From: an uncultured Alphaproteobacteria bacterium
Lineage (GTDB): Bacteria > Pseudomonadota > Alphaproteobacteria > HIMB59 > GCA-002718135
NCBI GenBank assembly: GCA_902567855.1
Contig: CACFOQ010000006.1
Coordinates: forward strand, 1 to 64,000
Length of the DNA stretch: 64,000 bases
Direction: 5' to 3'
A program made the translations under genes and the position numbers. The notes below the pieces were generated by a model, which was not told where the DNA came from, ran no database searches, and was given only the letters and a program-made list of their open reading frames with translations. Positions within the stretch are counted from its first letter, which is position 1. Each line of letters starts with the position of its first letter. Shown piece by piece: positions 30,440 to 40,688 of this stretch.

Positions 30440-31699
30440 TCAAGATTTGTTAACAGCTATTTTTTCATTGCTTTTAGGCGCAAATAGAAGCACAGGCTCA
30501 ATTTTTTTTGTTACTACATCCCTATTTATAACTATTTTATTTAAATCTTTCTGATCTGGAGATTCATACATTAGATCTACTAATAAATCTTCCATGATTG
30601 ATCTTAATCCTCTGGCACCAGTTTTTCTGTTTACTGCAAGTTTAGCTATTTCAATCAAAGCATCATTTTTAATTTCTAGATCAATATTATCCATTTTAAA
30701 TAAAACTTCAAATTGCTTTGTTATAGCATTTTTTGGTTCTTTCATAATGCGAACTAGCATTTTTTCGTTAAGCTCAGTCAATGTTGCACAAACAGGTAAA
30801 CGACCAACAAATTCAGGTATCATTCCAAATTTTAATAAATCTTCATTTTCTATCCTAGATAAAATATCACCTATATTATTTGATTCAAAATTTGAAAGAC
30901 TAGAATTAAATCCTATAGAAGTTCCTTTGATTCTTGAATTAATAATATTCTCTATACCAGCAAAAGCTCCTCCACATATAAAAAGTATATTTGAAGTATC
31001 TATATGTAGAAATTCTTGTTGAGGGTGTTTTCTTCCTCCTTGTGGGGGAACACTAGCAACTGTTCCTTCCATTATTTTTAACAATGCTTGTTGTACACCT
31101 TCACCTGAAACATCTCTAGTAATTGAAGGATTGTCACTTTTTCTACCTATCTTATCTATTTCATCAATGTATACTATTCCTTTTTGAGCTCTTTCAACAT
31201 TATAATCGGAAGCTTGAAGTAATTTTAAAATAATATTCTCTACATCCTCACCTACATACCCAGCTTCTGTTAAACTAGTCGCATCTGCCATAGTAAATGG
31301 AACATCTAATATTCTTGCTAAAGTTTGTGCTAATAATGTTTTGCCTGTTCCTGTAGGGCCAATTAATAATATATTTGATTTAGAAATTTCTACATCTGAA
31401 GAAGCAATATTTGATAATCTTTTATAATGGTTATAAACTGCAACAGACAAAGTTTTTTTTGCATCTTCTTGGCCTATAACATAGTCATTTAATATTGAAT
31501 TAATTTCTCTGGGTTTTGGTATATCTTGCTTAATTTTTATTTTGCTGTTTTTAGTATCTTCCTTAATTATGTCCATACATAATTCAACACATTCATCGCA
31601 CACAAAAACTGTAGGTCCAGCAATTAATTTTTTTACCTCTTTCTGGCTTTTTCCACAAAAAGAACAGAACAAAGAATCTTTTTCATTTTTTTTATTCAT
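30440..31699 (-). CDS. clpX: ATP-dependent Clp protease ATP-binding subunit ClpX
   Basis: AAA+ unfoldase that feeds substrates to ClpP. The N-terminal C4 zinc finger is CSFCGK...CDEC (about residues 12-38), Walker A is [13 protein letters not shown] near 115, Walker B is [12 protein letters not shown], and the ClpP-docking loop IGF is present in GTSIGFNSS near 265. 419 residues, normal. It shares one base with clpP (TAATG), so the pair is coupled. Confidence 0.97.
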   Translation of the reverse strand: MNKKNEKDSLFCSFCGKSQKEVKKLIAGPTVFVCDECVELCMDIIKEDTKNSKIKIKQDIPKPREINSILNDYVIGQEDAKKTLSVAVYNHYKRLSNIASSDVEISKSNILLIGPTGTGKTLLAQTLARILDVPFTMADATSLTEAGYVGEDVENIILKLLQASDYNVERAQKGIVYIDEIDKIGRKSDNPSITRDVSGEGVQQALLKIMEGTVASVPPQGGRKHPQQEFLHIDTSNILFICGGAFAGIENIINSRIKGTSIGFNSSLSNFESNNIGDILSRIENEDLLKFGMIPEFVGRLPVCATLTELNEKMLVRIMKEPKNAITKQFEVLFKMDNIDLEIKNDALIEIAKLAVNRKTGARGLRSIMEDLLVDLMYESPDQKDLNKIVINRDVVTKKIEPVLLFAPKSNEKIAVNKS

Positions 31700-32310
31700 T
31701 ATTTTCTATCTTCAACAATTTTATCAATTAATCCAAATTTAATTGCCTCTTGAGGAGAAAAATATTTATCCCTTTCCATAATTTCCTCAATTTCTTTTAT
31801 ATTTTTTCCAGTATGTTTAGCATAAATTTCATTTAATCTTTTTTTAGTTTTAATAATTTCTTTTGTTTGTATTTCAATATCTGTTACTTGCCCTTGATAG
31901 CCTCCGCTTGGTTGATGCATCATAATTCTAGAATTTGGAAGAGAATATCTCATATTGCCTGCTCCAGCAGTTAATAATAATGAACCAGCAGAAGCTGCTT
32001 GACCAATACATATTGTCATAATTTTTGATGATATATATTGCATTGTATCATACATAGCCAAACCCGACCAAACTATTCCTCCAGGAGAATTTATATAAAA
32101 AGAAATTTCTTTTTTAGGATTTTCAGATTCCAAAAATAATAATTGAGCACAAATTAAGCTTGCAATATTATCATCTATTGGACCTGTTAAGAAAATAATT
32201 CTTTCTTTCAAGAGTCTAGAGTAAATATCATAAGCTCTTTCACCCCTTGAAGATTGTTCTACCACCATTGGTATTAAATTGTTTGTTAAATTGTCTATAG
32301 GGTCTTTCAT
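31699..32310 (-). CDS. clpP: ATP-dependent Clp protease proteolytic subunit
   Basis: Serine peptidase forming the 14-mer chamber. Catalytic Ser107 lies in [10 protein letters not shown] and His132 in [11 protein letters not shown]; the Asp is in the following handle region. 203 residues with a short propeptide-like N-terminus. It overlaps tig by 4 bases and clpX by one, the common tig-clpP-clpX-lon order. Confidence 0.97.
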   Translation of the reverse strand: MKDPIDNLTNNLIPMVVEQSSRGERAYDIYSRLLKERIIFLTGPIDDNIASLICAQLLFLESENPKKEISFYINSPGGIVWSGLAMYDTMQYISSKIMTICIGQAASAGSLLLTAGAGNMRYSLPNSRIMMHQPSGGYQGQVTDIEIQTKEIIKTKKRLNEIYAKHTGKNIKEIEEIMERDKYFSPQEAIKFGLIDKIVEDRK

Positions 32311-33656
32311 TTTAATTCCTTATTTTGAAATATTTCAATGTTTAATTTTTCAAATTTTTTAATATCTATTTTCTCATTTTTCAACTTAACTTTTGAAATT
32401 ATATTATCAACTATTTTTTGTTCAAATATTGGACCACGAATTGTTTCAATACTGGAAGGATTTTTTTTGAAATAATCAAATATTTGTTTTTCTTGACCAG
32501 GGTATTGAGATGCATAATTAATCATACCATCAGTTAACTCTTTTTCTGTTACTGTAATATTATCAATAACTGCTATATGTTGCATTAAAACAGCAAGTTT
32601 AACTCTTCTTAATGCTATTTTTTTATATCTTTTCTTTAATTCTTCATCAGATAAATTTTTATCATCTTCATCAAGACTATTATCTTTCTTAGCTTGATCT
32701 AATCTTGACATAATAGAACTAAATTCCTCATCTAATATACCTTCAGGTACATCAAATTTATTTTTTTTCTCTAAAATATCCATTAATTCTTTTTTTTGTA
32801 TTTGTTTCAATGATTCTTGATATTGTTTTATTAAATTTTGTTCCAAATTGTCTTTTAATTGCTTTTCATCTTTCAGATTATTTTTTTCTAAAAATTCTTT
32901 AGTAATTTCAAATTCATGAAGCTGTTCTAAGGAAACTATTTCTATTTCAAATTCAACTTCTTTCTTTTCTTTTTGTTTTAAGGCTTCTTTTAAATCAAAT
33001 TTTAAATTAATCTTATCTCCTACTTTTACTTTTTTGTTTACTAATAAAGGGCCAATATCAGGTAGTATCTGGTAATCTGAATCAGTTATAATAGGCATAT
33101 TATTTTGAGATTTTAAAAACTCTGGAACTGACTCATCTTTTGTTGTTATATTAGCAATAATTTTATCTGATATTTTGGCAACTCTATCATCTTTAACTTT
33201 ATGATAATGTTTTTGTGAATTAATAAATTGATTATAGTTTTCATCAATTCTTTTTTTATCTACATCAATAGTTCTATTAACTAATTCTATTTCTTCAAAG
33301 GGGCTAACTTCTATATTAGGCTCAAGATCTATTTTGATTGAAATTTCTACTGGTTGATTTTTTTCATATTTTTTTAATTCAACCTTAGGTTGCCGAAAAG
33401 GTTTAAGTTTTTTTTCATCTATTAGTTTTTTTGTATTTTGCTCAACAATTTTTTCTATAACTTCAGAAAGAACATTATTTTCATATTTTTTTTTAACAAT
33501 ATTAAGAGGTGCTTTTCCTTTTCTAAAACCAGGCAAAGAAACAGTTGGCATTAATTTATTAATTTTATCATTTATAGAGTCGTCTATATCTTTGTAAGGA
33601 ATTTGAATTTCAAATTCTTTAAATAATTTTTTTGAATTAATTTCTTTAATATTCAT
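32307..33656 (-). CDS. tig: Trigger factor
   Basis: Ribosome-bound chaperone and peptidyl-prolyl isomerase for nascent chains. The ribosome-docking signature [16 protein letters not shown] is near residue 43. The PPIase (FKBP-like) middle domain spans about 150-245, and the helical C-terminal arms are strongly lysine- and glutamate-rich. 449 residues, normal. First gene of the tig-clpP-clpX-lon-hupB block, 10 bases downstream of tRNA-Leu. Confidence 0.95.
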   Translation of the reverse strand: MNIKEINSKKLFKEFEIQIPYKDIDDSINDKINKLMPTVSLPGFRKGKAPLNIVKKKYENNVLSEVIEKIVEQNTKKLIDEKKLKPFRQPKVELKKYEKNQPVEISIKIDLEPNIEVSPFEEIELVNRTIDVDKKRIDENYNQFINSQKHYHKVKDDRVAKISDKIIANITTKDESVPEFLKSQNNMPIITDSDYQILPDIGPLLVNKKVKVGDKINLKFDLKEALKQKEKKEVEFEIEIVSLEQLHEFEITKEFLEKNNLKDEKQLKDNLEQNLIKQYQESLKQIQKKELMDILEKKNKFDVPEGILDEEFSSIMSRLDQAKKDNSLDEDDKNLSDEELKKRYKKIALRRVKLAVLMQHIAVIDNITVTEKELTDGMINYASQYPGQEKQIFDYFKKNPSSIETIRGPIFEQKIVDNIISKVKLKNEKIDIKKFEKLNIEIFQNKELK

Positions 33657-33666
33657 AGTTCTTCTT

Positions 33667-33751
33667 TGGTAGGCCGGAAAGGACTTGAACCTTCACACCT
33701 CGCGGCATAGGAACCTAAATCCTACGTGTCTACCAATTCCACCACCGGCCC
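33667..33751 (-). tRNA. tRNA-Leu (TAG)
   Basis: An 85-base class II tRNA on the minus strand with a long variable arm (GCCGCGAGGTGT region). The acceptor is GGGCCGG/CCGGCCT with G1-U72, the anticodon loop is TTTAGGT (anticodon TAG), and CCA is encoded at 33669-33667. It sits immediately upstream of tig. Confidence 0.94.
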
Positions 33752-33876
33752 TTTAATTTTCGCTTTTATGTTGAACTCAATTAATAAACAACAAAGAATA
33801 TAATTTTTTTAATAAAATATTTTAGCTATTTTCTAGTAAAAAAAGCTCAAATATAAGATTTGGGTGGTAAAAAAAA

Positions 33877-33954
33877 TGGGGCGAACGAAGGGATTCGAAC
33901 CCTCGACATCGGGCACCACAAGCCCGCGCTCTAACCAACTGAGCTACGTTCGCC
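33877..33954 (-). tRNA. tRNA-His (GTG)
   Basis: Minus-strand cloverleaf with acceptor GCGAACG/CGTTCGC, anticodon loop TTGTGGT (anticodon GTG), T-loop TTCGAAT and encoded CCA. The extra encoded G-1 (33954) opposite C73 is the tRNA-His identity element. A weak hairpin followed by CTTTTTTT lies just downstream (about 33840-33866) and may end its transcript. The region 33752-33876 holds no other gene that I can see. Confidence 0.96.
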
Positions 33955-34001
33955 ATAAATAATTTGTGTTTTTTATATAATTTTTCCGGTATATCAAAAG
34001 A

Positions 34002-35159
34002 ATGCACGTTTCCAAAAGATTATTTGAATTAGAAACAGAATCTGCTTTTGCTATACTAGCAAAAGCAAATAAATTGCAATCTGAAGGAAAAGACATAGTA
34101 AATTTAGGAATTGGCCAACCTGATTTTCCTACCCCTCAGAATATTTTGGAAGCTGCAAAAAAAGCTATAAGTGACGGTCATCATGGATATACACCTTCAA
34201 ATGGAATACTACCTTTAAGAGAGGCAGTTTCTGAATATATTTATAATAATTATCAAATATCTGTAAGCCCAGATAGAATTTTAATTACCCCAGGAGGAAA
34301 ACCAGTAATTTTTTTTGCTGCTTTAATTTTAGGAGATAAAAACAAAGAAATTATTTATCCTGATCCTGGTTTCCCAATTTATAGATCTATGATTAAATAT
34401 AGTGGAGCTAAAGCAGTGCCATTAGTTTTGGATGAAAAAGATAACTTTGAAATAAATATAGATAAACTTGAAGACATTATCACTGAAAAAACTAGTCTTA
34501 TAATAGTTAATAATCCAAATAATCCTACAGGCTCATTCATGCATTTGGAAAAAATAAACAAATTAATTAACCTATTAGAAAAATATCCCAATGTAGCTAT
34601 TTTAAGTGATGAGATTTATAGTAAAATTATTTTTGAAAATAATTCTATGCCTACTTTATTAAAATATGAATCAATTAAAGATCGTTTAATAATATTAGAA
34701 GGTTGGAGTAAAACATATTGTATGACTGGTTGGAGACTTGGATGGAGTGTTTGGCCAGAAAAAATTTATGATTTTGCAAATAAACTTTGTGTTAATGATC
34801 ATTCATGTCCTAATTCAATAAGTCAGTATGCTGGCATTGAAGCATTGAGAGGCAATCAAGATGAAGTAATTAAAATATCTAAAGAATTTGAAAAAAGAAA
34901 AAATTTTATTTATGAAAAGTTAAATAGCTTGGAAAGAATAAAATGTTTTAAACCTGGGGGAGCTTTTTATGCTTTTCCTAATATTTCAAATACAAAAATG
35001 ACTGGAAAAGAATTTGCAGATCTTGCTTTGGAAAAACATGGTGTTGCTATTGTTCCGGGAACAAGTTTTGGAGATAGCGTTAATGATTTCGTTAGACTTA
35101 GTTATGCTAATTCAATAGAAAATATAGAAAAAGCAATTTATAGATTGTCAAAAATATGA
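34002..35159 (+). CDS. Class I aminotransferase (aspartate aminotransferase-like)
   Basis: PLP-dependent fold-type I aminotransferase. The substrate-arm motif VNLGIGQPDFPTP (about 33-45), NNPNNPTGS with the PLP-contacting Asn, DEIYSKIIF, and the Schiff-base Lys near residue 237 in WSKTYCMTGWRLGW are visible. At 385 residues it fits the AspC/AatA Ib group, but several related amino acid specificities share these motifs, so no symbol is given. A TATAAT at 33976-33981 is a likely -10. The stop overlaps the PII gene start as ATGA, tying it to nitrogen metabolism by position. Confidence 0.9.
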   Translation: MHVSKRLFELETESAFAILAKANKLQSEGKDIVNLGIGQPDFPTPQNILEAAKKAISDGHHGYTPSNGILPLREAVSEYIYNNYQISVSPDRILITPGGKPVIFFAALILGDKNKEIIYPDPGFPIYRSMIKYSGAKAVPLVLDEKDNFEINIDKLEDIITEKTSLIIVNNPNNPTGSFMHLEKINKLINLLEKYPNVAILSDEIYSKIIFENNSMPTLLKYESIKDRLIILEGWSKTYCMTGWRLGWSVWPEKIYDFANKLCVNDHSCPNSISQYAGIEALRGNQDEVIKISKEFEKRKNFIYEKLNSLERIKCFKPGGAFYAFPNISNTKMTGKEFADLALEKHGVAIVPGTSFGDSVNDFVRLSYANSIENIEKAIYRLSKI

Positions 35160-35497
35160 AAAAAATTGAATCAATAATTAAACCTTCAAAATTATCTAAT
35201 GTTAAAGATGCTCTTCACGATATAGGTTTATCAGGAATGACAGTATCTGATGTAAAAGGATTTGGTCGTCAAAGAGGGCAAGACGGAGGTTTAAACAGTA
35301 GTCTTGATTACGATGATGAATTTAGAGTAAAAATTAAAATTGAGTTAATAGTTGAAGACAGGATTGTTGAAAAAGCATTAGAGGCTATAAAAAAAGCAGC
35401 ATATTCAGGAAAAATTGGAGATGGAAAAATATTTATATACACTATTGATCAAGTAATTAGAATTAGAACTGGGGAAAAAGGCAGTGATGCTGTCTAA
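35156..35497 (+). CDS. glnB: Nitrogen regulatory protein P-II
   Basis: Trimeric sensor of 2-oxoglutarate, ATP and ADP that controls nitrogen assimilation. N-terminal MKKIESIIKPSKL, the GMTVSDVKGFGRQRGQ strand, GKIGDGKIFIY and VIRIRTGEKG match GlnB/GlnK. The T-loop is divergent: after GRQRGQ it reads DGGLNSSLDYDDEFRVKIKIE, one residue longer than E. coli GlnB. The Tyr that aligns with uridylylated Tyr51 is kept (LDY), while Tyr46 and the RGAEY motif are not. It is coupled to the aminotransferase, 249 bases upstream of glnA. GlnB versus GlnK naming is uncertain. Confidence 0.9.
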   Translation: MKKIESIIKPSKLSNVKDALHDIGLSGMTVSDVKGFGRQRGQDGGLNSSLDYDDEFRVKIKIELIVEDRIVEKALEAIKKAAYSGKIGDGKIFIYTIDQVIRIRTGEKGSDAV

Positions 35498-35540
35498 ATT
35501 AACTTTACAAGAATTAAAAAATCAATAAAAAGGTTTTAAT

Positions 35541-35593
35541 CGTTCAATTTAAATTTATTTAAATCGGAAGTAGATCTAACGATCGAAGGAACG
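35541..35593 (+). promoter_or_regulatory. Glutamine riboswitch (glnA RNA motif), aptamer 1
   Basis: The sequence has the core of the glnA/glutamine aptamer: P1 CGTTC...GAACG closing the element, an AT-rich P2 hairpin (ATTTAAA/TTTAAAT), then the invariant-looking CGGAAGTAG stretch, a short P3 (ATC/GAT) and CGAAGGAACG. The motif is known mainly from cyanobacteria and marine metagenomes upstream of nitrogen genes. It lies 153 bases before the glnA ATG and is followed 18 bases later by a second copy. Confidence 0.88.
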
Positions 35594-35611
35594 CATGCAA
35601 AAGTTATAAAT

Positions 35612-35658
35612 CGTTCAACCTTTGCAAAGGTCGGAAGTAAGCAACAGCTGAAGGAACG
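35612..35658 (+). promoter_or_regulatory. Glutamine riboswitch (glnA RNA motif), aptamer 2
   Basis: Second tandem copy with the same core: CGTTC/GAACG P1, a stable P2 (ACCTTTGCAAAGGT), CGGAAGTAA, P3 (AGC/GCT) and GAAGGAACG. P2 and P3 sequences differ from copy 1 while pairing is kept, which supports structure conservation. Tandem aptamers usually give a steeper or more sensitive response; that is inference here. Confidence 0.9.
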
Positions 35659-35697
35659 CGCATAAAGCAGATTTCATAACTAGAGCATGGATAGAAT

Positions 35698-35729
35698 TAA
35701 ACTATACTTAATTATGAGTTTAGTTTTTT
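35698..35729 (+). terminator. Candidate attenuator hairpin between glutamine aptamers and glnA
   Basis: TAAACT (35698-35703) pairs with AGTTTA (35717-35722), extended inside by ATA/TAT around a bulged G, and is followed by GTTTTTT. Placed 40 bases after aptamer 2 and 17 bases before the glnA ATG, it could be the expression platform. The stem is AT-rich and short, so its strength is uncertain. A GAGG ribosome-binding site follows it. Confidence 0.45.
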
Positions 35730-35745
35730 AAAGCGTGAGGTAATT

Positions 35746-37179
35746 ATGAAATATAACTGTAAAACACCAAAAGAACTTTTAAAAAAAGTAAAAAATGAAG
35801 ATATTAAAATGGTTGATCTTCGTTTCACTGATATGCCTGGTTCAACTCATCATATATCAATCCCATTTAAATACCTTAAAGAAGATTTATTTAAAGATGG
35901 AGTAGGTTTTGATGGTTCTTCAGTAAGAGGTTTCCAATCTATAGAAAATAGTGATATGGCAATGGTGCCAGATGTTACTACAGCTTATATAGATCCCTTT
36001 TACTCAGAAAAAACAATTGCATTTTACTGTGATGTTGTCGACCCTATAAGTTATGAAAGTTATGAAAAAGATCCTAGATACATAGCAAAAAAAGCAGAAA
36101 AATATTTAAAATCCTCAGGTATGGGTGATACTGCATATTTTGGACCAGAAGCAGAATTTTTTGTTTTTAATGATGTAAAGTATGATTCCGGATCTAATTT
36201 TGCATTTCATGAAGTTGATTCAACTGAAGGGTCTTGGAATACAGGAAAAGATGAAAATCCAAACCTAGGACATAAACCAAGGCATAAAGGAGGCTACTTT
36301 CCTCTCCCTCCATCTGATAGTTTACAAGATGTTAGAACTGAAATGGTATTAACAATGGAAGAAATAGGAATAAATGTTGAAGCTTCACATCATGAAGTCG
36401 CTACAGGTGGTCAGTGTGAAATTGATTTAGAATTTTCTCCACTACTGTCTATGGCTGATGATCTTCTAAGATATAAATATGTCGTTAAAAATGTTGCTAA
36501 ACAATATGGAATGACTGCTACTTTTATGCCTAAACCGCTTTTTGAAGATAATGGCTCTGGTATGCATGTTCATTCAAGTATATGGAAAAAAAATAAAACT
36601 TTAATGTATAAAAAAGGTAATTATGCTGATTTAAGTGATTTTGCATTACATTACATAGGGGGAATATTAAAACACGCTCCATCTTTATTAGCTTTTTGTG
36701 CACCTACTACTAACTCTTATAAAAGATTAGTTCCTGGTTTTGAGGCTCCGGTAAATATAGCTTATTCTCAAGCGAATAGAACTGCATCAGTAAGAATACC
36801 TAATAACTATACTGCGAGTCCAAAAGCTAAAAGAGTTGAATTTAGATGTCCAGATCCTTCTTCAAATCCCTACCTTGCATTTTCAGCAATTTTAATGGCA
36901 GGTTTAGATGGGGTTAAAAATAAGATTAATCCTGGAAAACCAACAGACATAAATATTTATGAAGCGCCAGCTAGCGTGCTTGCTAAGATTCCTTCAACTC
37001 CTGGATCTTTATCTGAGTCACTAAGTGCACTGGAAAAAGATCACAAATATTTACTTCAAGGAGGAGTATTTACAAAGGATAACATTGAAACATATATATC
37101 TTACAAAAGAGAAAATGAAGTTAGTCCAATGGATCTTAGACCTCATCCACATGAATTTCATTTATATTACGACGCTTAA
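35746..37179 (+). CDS. glnA: Glutamine synthetase, type I
   Basis: Makes glutamine from glutamate and ammonia, the main ammonium entry point. Motifs: [17 protein letters not shown] (about 55-71), metal ligands in [10 protein letters not shown] (about 128-137), [10 protein letters not shown] near 268, and the NRTASVRIP block. The adenylylation loop is kept as NIYEAPAS with Tyr at about 405, so GlnE-type control remains possible. Length 477 is slightly above the usual 469. It is preceded by two glutamine aptamers and a possible attenuator, so transcript-level feedback by glutamine is likely, and is closed by a strong terminator. Confidence 0.97.
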   Translation: MKYNCKTPKELLKKVKNEDIKMVDLRFTDMPGSTHHISIPFKYLKEDLFKDGVGFDGSSVRGFQSIENSDMAMVPDVTTAYIDPFYSEKTIAFYCDVVDPISYESYEKDPRYIAKKAEKYLKSSGMGDTAYFGPEAEFFVFNDVKYDSGSNFAFHEVDSTEGSWNTGKDENPNLGHKPRHKGGYFPLPPSDSLQDVRTEMVLTMEEIGINVEASHHEVATGGQCEIDLEFSPLLSMADDLLRYKYVVKNVAKQYGMTATFMPKPLFEDNGSGMHVHSSIWKKNKTLMYKKGNYADLSDFALHYIGGILKHAPSLLAFCAPTTNSYKRLVPGFEAPVNIAYSQANRTASVRIPNNYTASPKAKRVEFRCPDPSSNPYLAFSAILMAGLDGVKNKINPGKPTDINIYEAPASVLAKIPSTPGSLSESLSALEKDHKYLLQGGVFTKDNIETYISYKRENEVSPMDLRPHPHEFHLYYDA

Positions 37180-37191
37180 ATAATTTTTTTT

Positions 37192-37226
37192 AAAAAACCG
37201 CTTTGAATATATCATAGCGGTTTTTT
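37192..37226 (+). terminator. Intrinsic terminator after glnA
   Basis: AAAAAACCGCT/AGCGGTTTTTT hairpin with a 13-base loop and an uninterrupted T-run, 13 bases after the glnA stop. The A-run on the other side makes it potentially bidirectional, but no gene needs that here. Confidence 0.88.
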
Positions 37227-37268
37227 TTATGTCAAATCACCAATAATTTTGTTAAATAATTTATATTT

Positions 37269-39197
37269 ATGACTAAAAGCAAAACCTATGGTGCAAAGGA
37301 TATTGAGGTACTAGAAGGCTTGCTTCCAGTACGAAAAAGGCCTGGAATGTATATTGGTAATACCAATATTGAAGGACTGCATCATCTTGTCAATGAAATT
37401 TTAGATAATTCAATAGATGAAGTAGTTGCTGGATATGCCAAAAAAATTGATTTTAAATATAGTTTAGATAACTCAATTACTATCAAGGATGATGGAAGAG
37501 GTATTCCTATAGATTTTCACCCTAAATTTAAAAATAAAAGAGCTTTTGAGATTGTTTTAACAACTTTACATTCAGGAGGAAAGTTTACAAATAATGCTTA
37601 TAAAACTTCTGGGGGACTTCATGGAGTTGGTATATCTGTTGTAAATGCTCTTAGTGAAAAACTTGAAATTAAGATTTACAACAAATCTAAATTATATTCT
37701 CAAACCTATTCTAAAGGTAAAGCAAAAACAAAAGTAAAAATAGAAAAATGCAATAAAAATCTTAAAGGAACTGAGATTAAGTTTATTCCTGATAAAGAAA
37801 TTTTTGAAAGTATATTATTTTCTCCTAAAAAACTTTACTCTTTTATTAAAATGAAAGCTGTTTTGGTGAAGGGCACTAAAATTACTTTTAATATAAGCAA
37901 AGAATTAATTGAAGATAAAACTCCAAATAGAGAAGAGTTTTTATATGTAAAAGGAATTGCTGATTTTATGCAGTCAAATTTTCAGCAAAGAAAAAAAATT
38001 ACGAATAAATATTTCTATGCATCCTTAACATTTAATTCCAATGAAAAATGTGAAATTTACATATCATTTAATGAATTAGAGCAGTCCTCATTGATGTCAT
38101 TTTGTAACACTATTGAAACACCAGATGGAGGATCTCACGAAAATTCTCTTAAAAATTCTTTTATGAAAGCAATTAAAATTTTTAGTCATAAAAATCAATT
38201 AACTAAATATCTAAATATAAATACCAATGACATATTTGACTATGCTGATACATTAATTTCTATTTTTATTAATTCTCCAAGTTTTGAAGGACAAACAAAA
38301 AAAAGAATTACAATGCCAAAATTACAAAAACAATTGGAAGAATTATTGCAAAACCAAATTTTATTGTGGTTAAACAGTAATAAAAAAGAATCATTAAAGC
38401 TTATAGAAATACTAATTGAACGTGCATTATTAAGAACGGATTTATCTAAGATAAAAAAATTAGATAGAAAATCAATAAAAGAAAAAAATAGGTTGCCTGG
38501 AAAATTAGTAGATTGTACTAGTAACACAATACAAAATACTGAACTCTTTATAGTTGAAGGAGATAGTGCTGGTGGTTCAGCAAAACAAGCAAGATTCAGA
38601 TCTACTCAAGCCATTCTGCCCCTTAAAGGAAAAATATTAAATGTTTATAGTGTTTCATTATCAAAAATTGCAGATAATAACGAAATTCAAAATCTTGTTC
38701 ACTCTCTTGGTTGTGGGCTGGGAAAAAATTTTCAATTATCTAAATTAAGATATGAAAAAATTATTTTGATGACAGATGCAGATGTTGATGGATCTCATAT
38801 AGCTACTTTATTAATTACTTTTTTTTATAAATATATGAGAAAAATTATTGAAGAAGGTAAACTTTATTTAGCAATGCCTCCTTTATATAAAATTTCTTAT
38901 AACCAGGAAAATTTTTTTGCTTACAATGAAAAAGATAAGGAAAAAATACTTAACAATAATAAGGGATCGCCTCAACTTACTCGTTTTAAAGGACTGGGAG
39001 AGATGCCTGCTAATCAACTAAAAGATACAACGATGGATCCTGAAAAAAGATCTTTAATACAATTAAAATTAGCTGATGGTATTAAATATACTAAACAGAC
39101 TGAAAAACTGTTTGAAGCCTTAATGGGTAAAAAAGCAGAGAAAAGATTTAATTTTATTCAAGAGAACGCTAACTTTATAAATAACCTTGACATATAA
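37269..39197 (+). CDS. parE: DNA topoisomerase IV subunit B
   Basis: ATPase subunit of the type II topoisomerase that separates sister chromosomes. GHKL motifs: EILDNSIDEVVAGYA (about residues 42-56), DDGRGIPID and GGLHGVGISVVNALS. Toprim motifs: FIVEGDSAGGSAKQAR near 430 and LMTDADVDGSHIATLL near 500. At 642 residues it has ParE size and lacks the long insertion of proteobacterial GyrB; the start YGAKDIEVLEGLLPVRKRPGMYIG also suits ParE. Starts 42 bases after the glnA terminator; glpK follows 6 bases on. Confidence 0.9.
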   Translation: MTKSKTYGAKDIEVLEGLLPVRKRPGMYIGNTNIEGLHHLVNEILDNSIDEVVAGYAKKIDFKYSLDNSITIKDDGRGIPIDFHPKFKNKRAFEIVLTTLHSGGKFTNNAYKTSGGLHGVGISVVNALSEKLEIKIYNKSKLYSQTYSKGKAKTKVKIEKCNKNLKGTEIKFIPDKEIFESILFSPKKLYSFIKMKAVLVKGTKITFNISKELIEDKTPNREEFLYVKGIADFMQSNFQQRKKITNKYFYASLTFNSNEKCEIYISFNELEQSSLMSFCNTIETPDGGSHENSLKNSFMKAIKIFSHKNQLTKYLNINTNDIFDYADTLISIFINSPSFEGQTKKRITMPKLQKQLEELLQNQILLWLNSNKKESLKLIEILIERALLRTDLSKIKKLDRKSIKEKNRLPGKLVDCTSNTIQNTELFIVEGDSAGGSAKQARFRSTQAILPLKGKILNVYSVSLSKIADNNEIQNLVHSLGCGLGKNFQLSKLRYEKIILMTDADVDGSHIATLLITFFYKYMRKIIEEGKLYLAMPPLYKISYNQENFFAYNEKDKEKILNNNKGSPQLTRFKGLGEMPANQLKDTTMDPEKRSLIQLKLADGIKYTKQTEKLFEALMGKKAEKRFNFIQENANFINNLDI

Positions 39198-39203
39198 TTT
39201 TTT

Positions 39204-40688
39204 ATGAAAAAATTTATAGTTTCTATAGATCAAGGAACTACTAGCTCTAAGGTTGTATTATATAATAAAAATTTTCATGTTATTGATACTTTACAAAAAG
39301 AATTTAGACAATTCTTTCCTAAAAATGGCTGGGTAGAACATGACCCTATAACAATATTTAAAGATGTTAAATTTTTAGTAAATAAATTAATAAAAAAAAA
39401 TAATATAAAATGCTCTGAAATTCTTTCAATAGGTATAGCTAATCAACGAGAAACAACTGTTCTGTGGGATAAACTATCTGGTCGACCAGTATATAATGCT
39501 ATCGTATGGCAAGATAGAAGAACCATACCCATGTGCGAAAAATTGATAAATAAGAAACTAGCCTATAAAATTCAAAAAATTACTGGATTAGTAATTGACC
39601 CATATTTCTCCGCAACAAAAATTAAATGGATATTAAATAATGTTAAAAAAACAAAAAAATTATTAAAAGAAAATAGACTCTTATTTGGTACAATTGATAC
39701 TTGGTTATTATGGAATTTGACAGAAAAAAAATCACATTTTACTGATATTACAAATGCATCTAGAACGATGCTTTATGACTCAAAAAAAGAAGAATGGTCT
39801 AAATCAATACTTAAACATCTTCAAATACCGCATAAAATTTTACCTCAAGTTAAACCAAATGTATATGATTTTGGATATACAAAAATTTTTGGATCAGCAA
39901 TAAATATTGGAGGTATGGCAGGAGATCAGCAAGCATCAGCTATAGGTCATACATGTTTTACTTTAGGAAAAGCCAAAAGCACATATGGAACAGGTTGTTT
40001 TTTATTAATGAATATTGGTAATCAATTTAAGATATCAAAAAATAAACTATTAACTAGTGTAGCTTATAAAATAGGAGATAAAAAAATGTATTGTTATGAA
40101 GGTAGTATATTTGTTGCCGGTTCTTCAATACAATGGCTAAGAGATAAATTATTAATGTTTAAAGAATCTAAAGATACAGACGAGCTATACTCAAATGCAA
40201 ATAAAGATGAAAATGTAATTTCTATACCAGCGCTAACTGGATTAGGCGCTCCTCATTGGCAACCACAAGTGAGAGGTGCTTTTTTTGGATTAACAAGAAA
40301 TACATCCAGAAATGAAATAGTTAAATCAATCTTAGAGAGCTTAGGTTTTCAAACATTGGAATTAGTTAATTGCATGGAAAAAGATTCAAAAATTAAGATT
40401 AAAGAAATGAGAGTAGATGGAGGTATGACAAAAAATGATAGTTTCGTTCAGAGTTTATGCAATATTTTACAAATAAAAATTATTAAACCAAATAATACTG
40501 AAACTACCTCTCTTGGAGTGGCATATTTATCTGGGTTACATAGTGGCTTAATAAAAAATGTAGATGAAATTTCGAAACTATGGAATAGAAAAAAGATTTA
40601 TAATTCAAAAATAAGTAAATCAATTATAAAAAAACAATTTTTTAAATGGCAAGAAGCTATAAAATTATTAATTAAATTTCACTCTTAA
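39204..40688 (+). CDS. glpK: Glycerol kinase
   Basis: FGGY-family kinase forming glycerol-3-phosphate. DQGTTSSKVVLYN (residues 8-20), GIANQRETTVLWD (about 80) and AIVWQDRRT are typical, and MAGDQQASAIG near 245 holds the catalytic Asp region; the C-terminal GGMTKNDSFVQSLCNIL is the second FGGY signature. Length 494, normal. No glpF or glpD is visible nearby, so glycerol may enter passively or via genes elsewhere. It overlaps the convergent amidotransferase gene by 17 bases. Confidence 0.93.
   Translation: MKKFIVSIDQGTTSSKVVLYNKNFHVIDTLQKEFRQFFPKNGWVEHDPITIFKDVKFLVNKLIKKNNIKCSEILSIGIANQRETTVLWDKLSGRPVYNAIVWQDRRTIPMCEKLINKKLAYKIQKITGLVIDPYFSATKIKWILNNVKKTKKLLKENRLLFGTIDTWLLWNLTEKKSHFTDITNASRTMLYDSKKEEWSKSILKHLQIPHKILPQVKPNVYDFGYTKIFGSAINIGGMAGDQQASAIGHTCFTLGKAKSTYGTGCFLLMNIGNQFKISKNKLLTSVAYKIGDKKMYCYEGSIFVAGSSIQWLRDKLLMFKESKDTDELYSNANKDENVISIPALTGLGAPHWQPQVRGAFFGLTRNTSRNEIVKSILESLGFQTLELVNCMEKDSKIKIKEMRVDGGMTKNDSFVQSLCNILQIKIIKPNNTETTSLGVAYLSGLHSGLIKNVDEISKLWNRKKIYNSKISKSIIKKQFFKWQEAIKLLIKFHS

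Noticed and set aside
30594-31022. 142-residue plus-strand ORF
   Set aside because: Antisense to clpX in a shadow frame; no family features and clpX is unambiguous.
33822-34007. 61-residue ORF on the minus strand
   Set aside because: It covers tRNA-His and reads the tRNA as protein (VAQLVRARACGARC), a known artefact.
35498-35745. NtrC/sigma-54 promoter for glnA
   Set aside because: No clear GG-N10-GC element was seen; the region is taken up by two glutamine aptamers and a hairpin.
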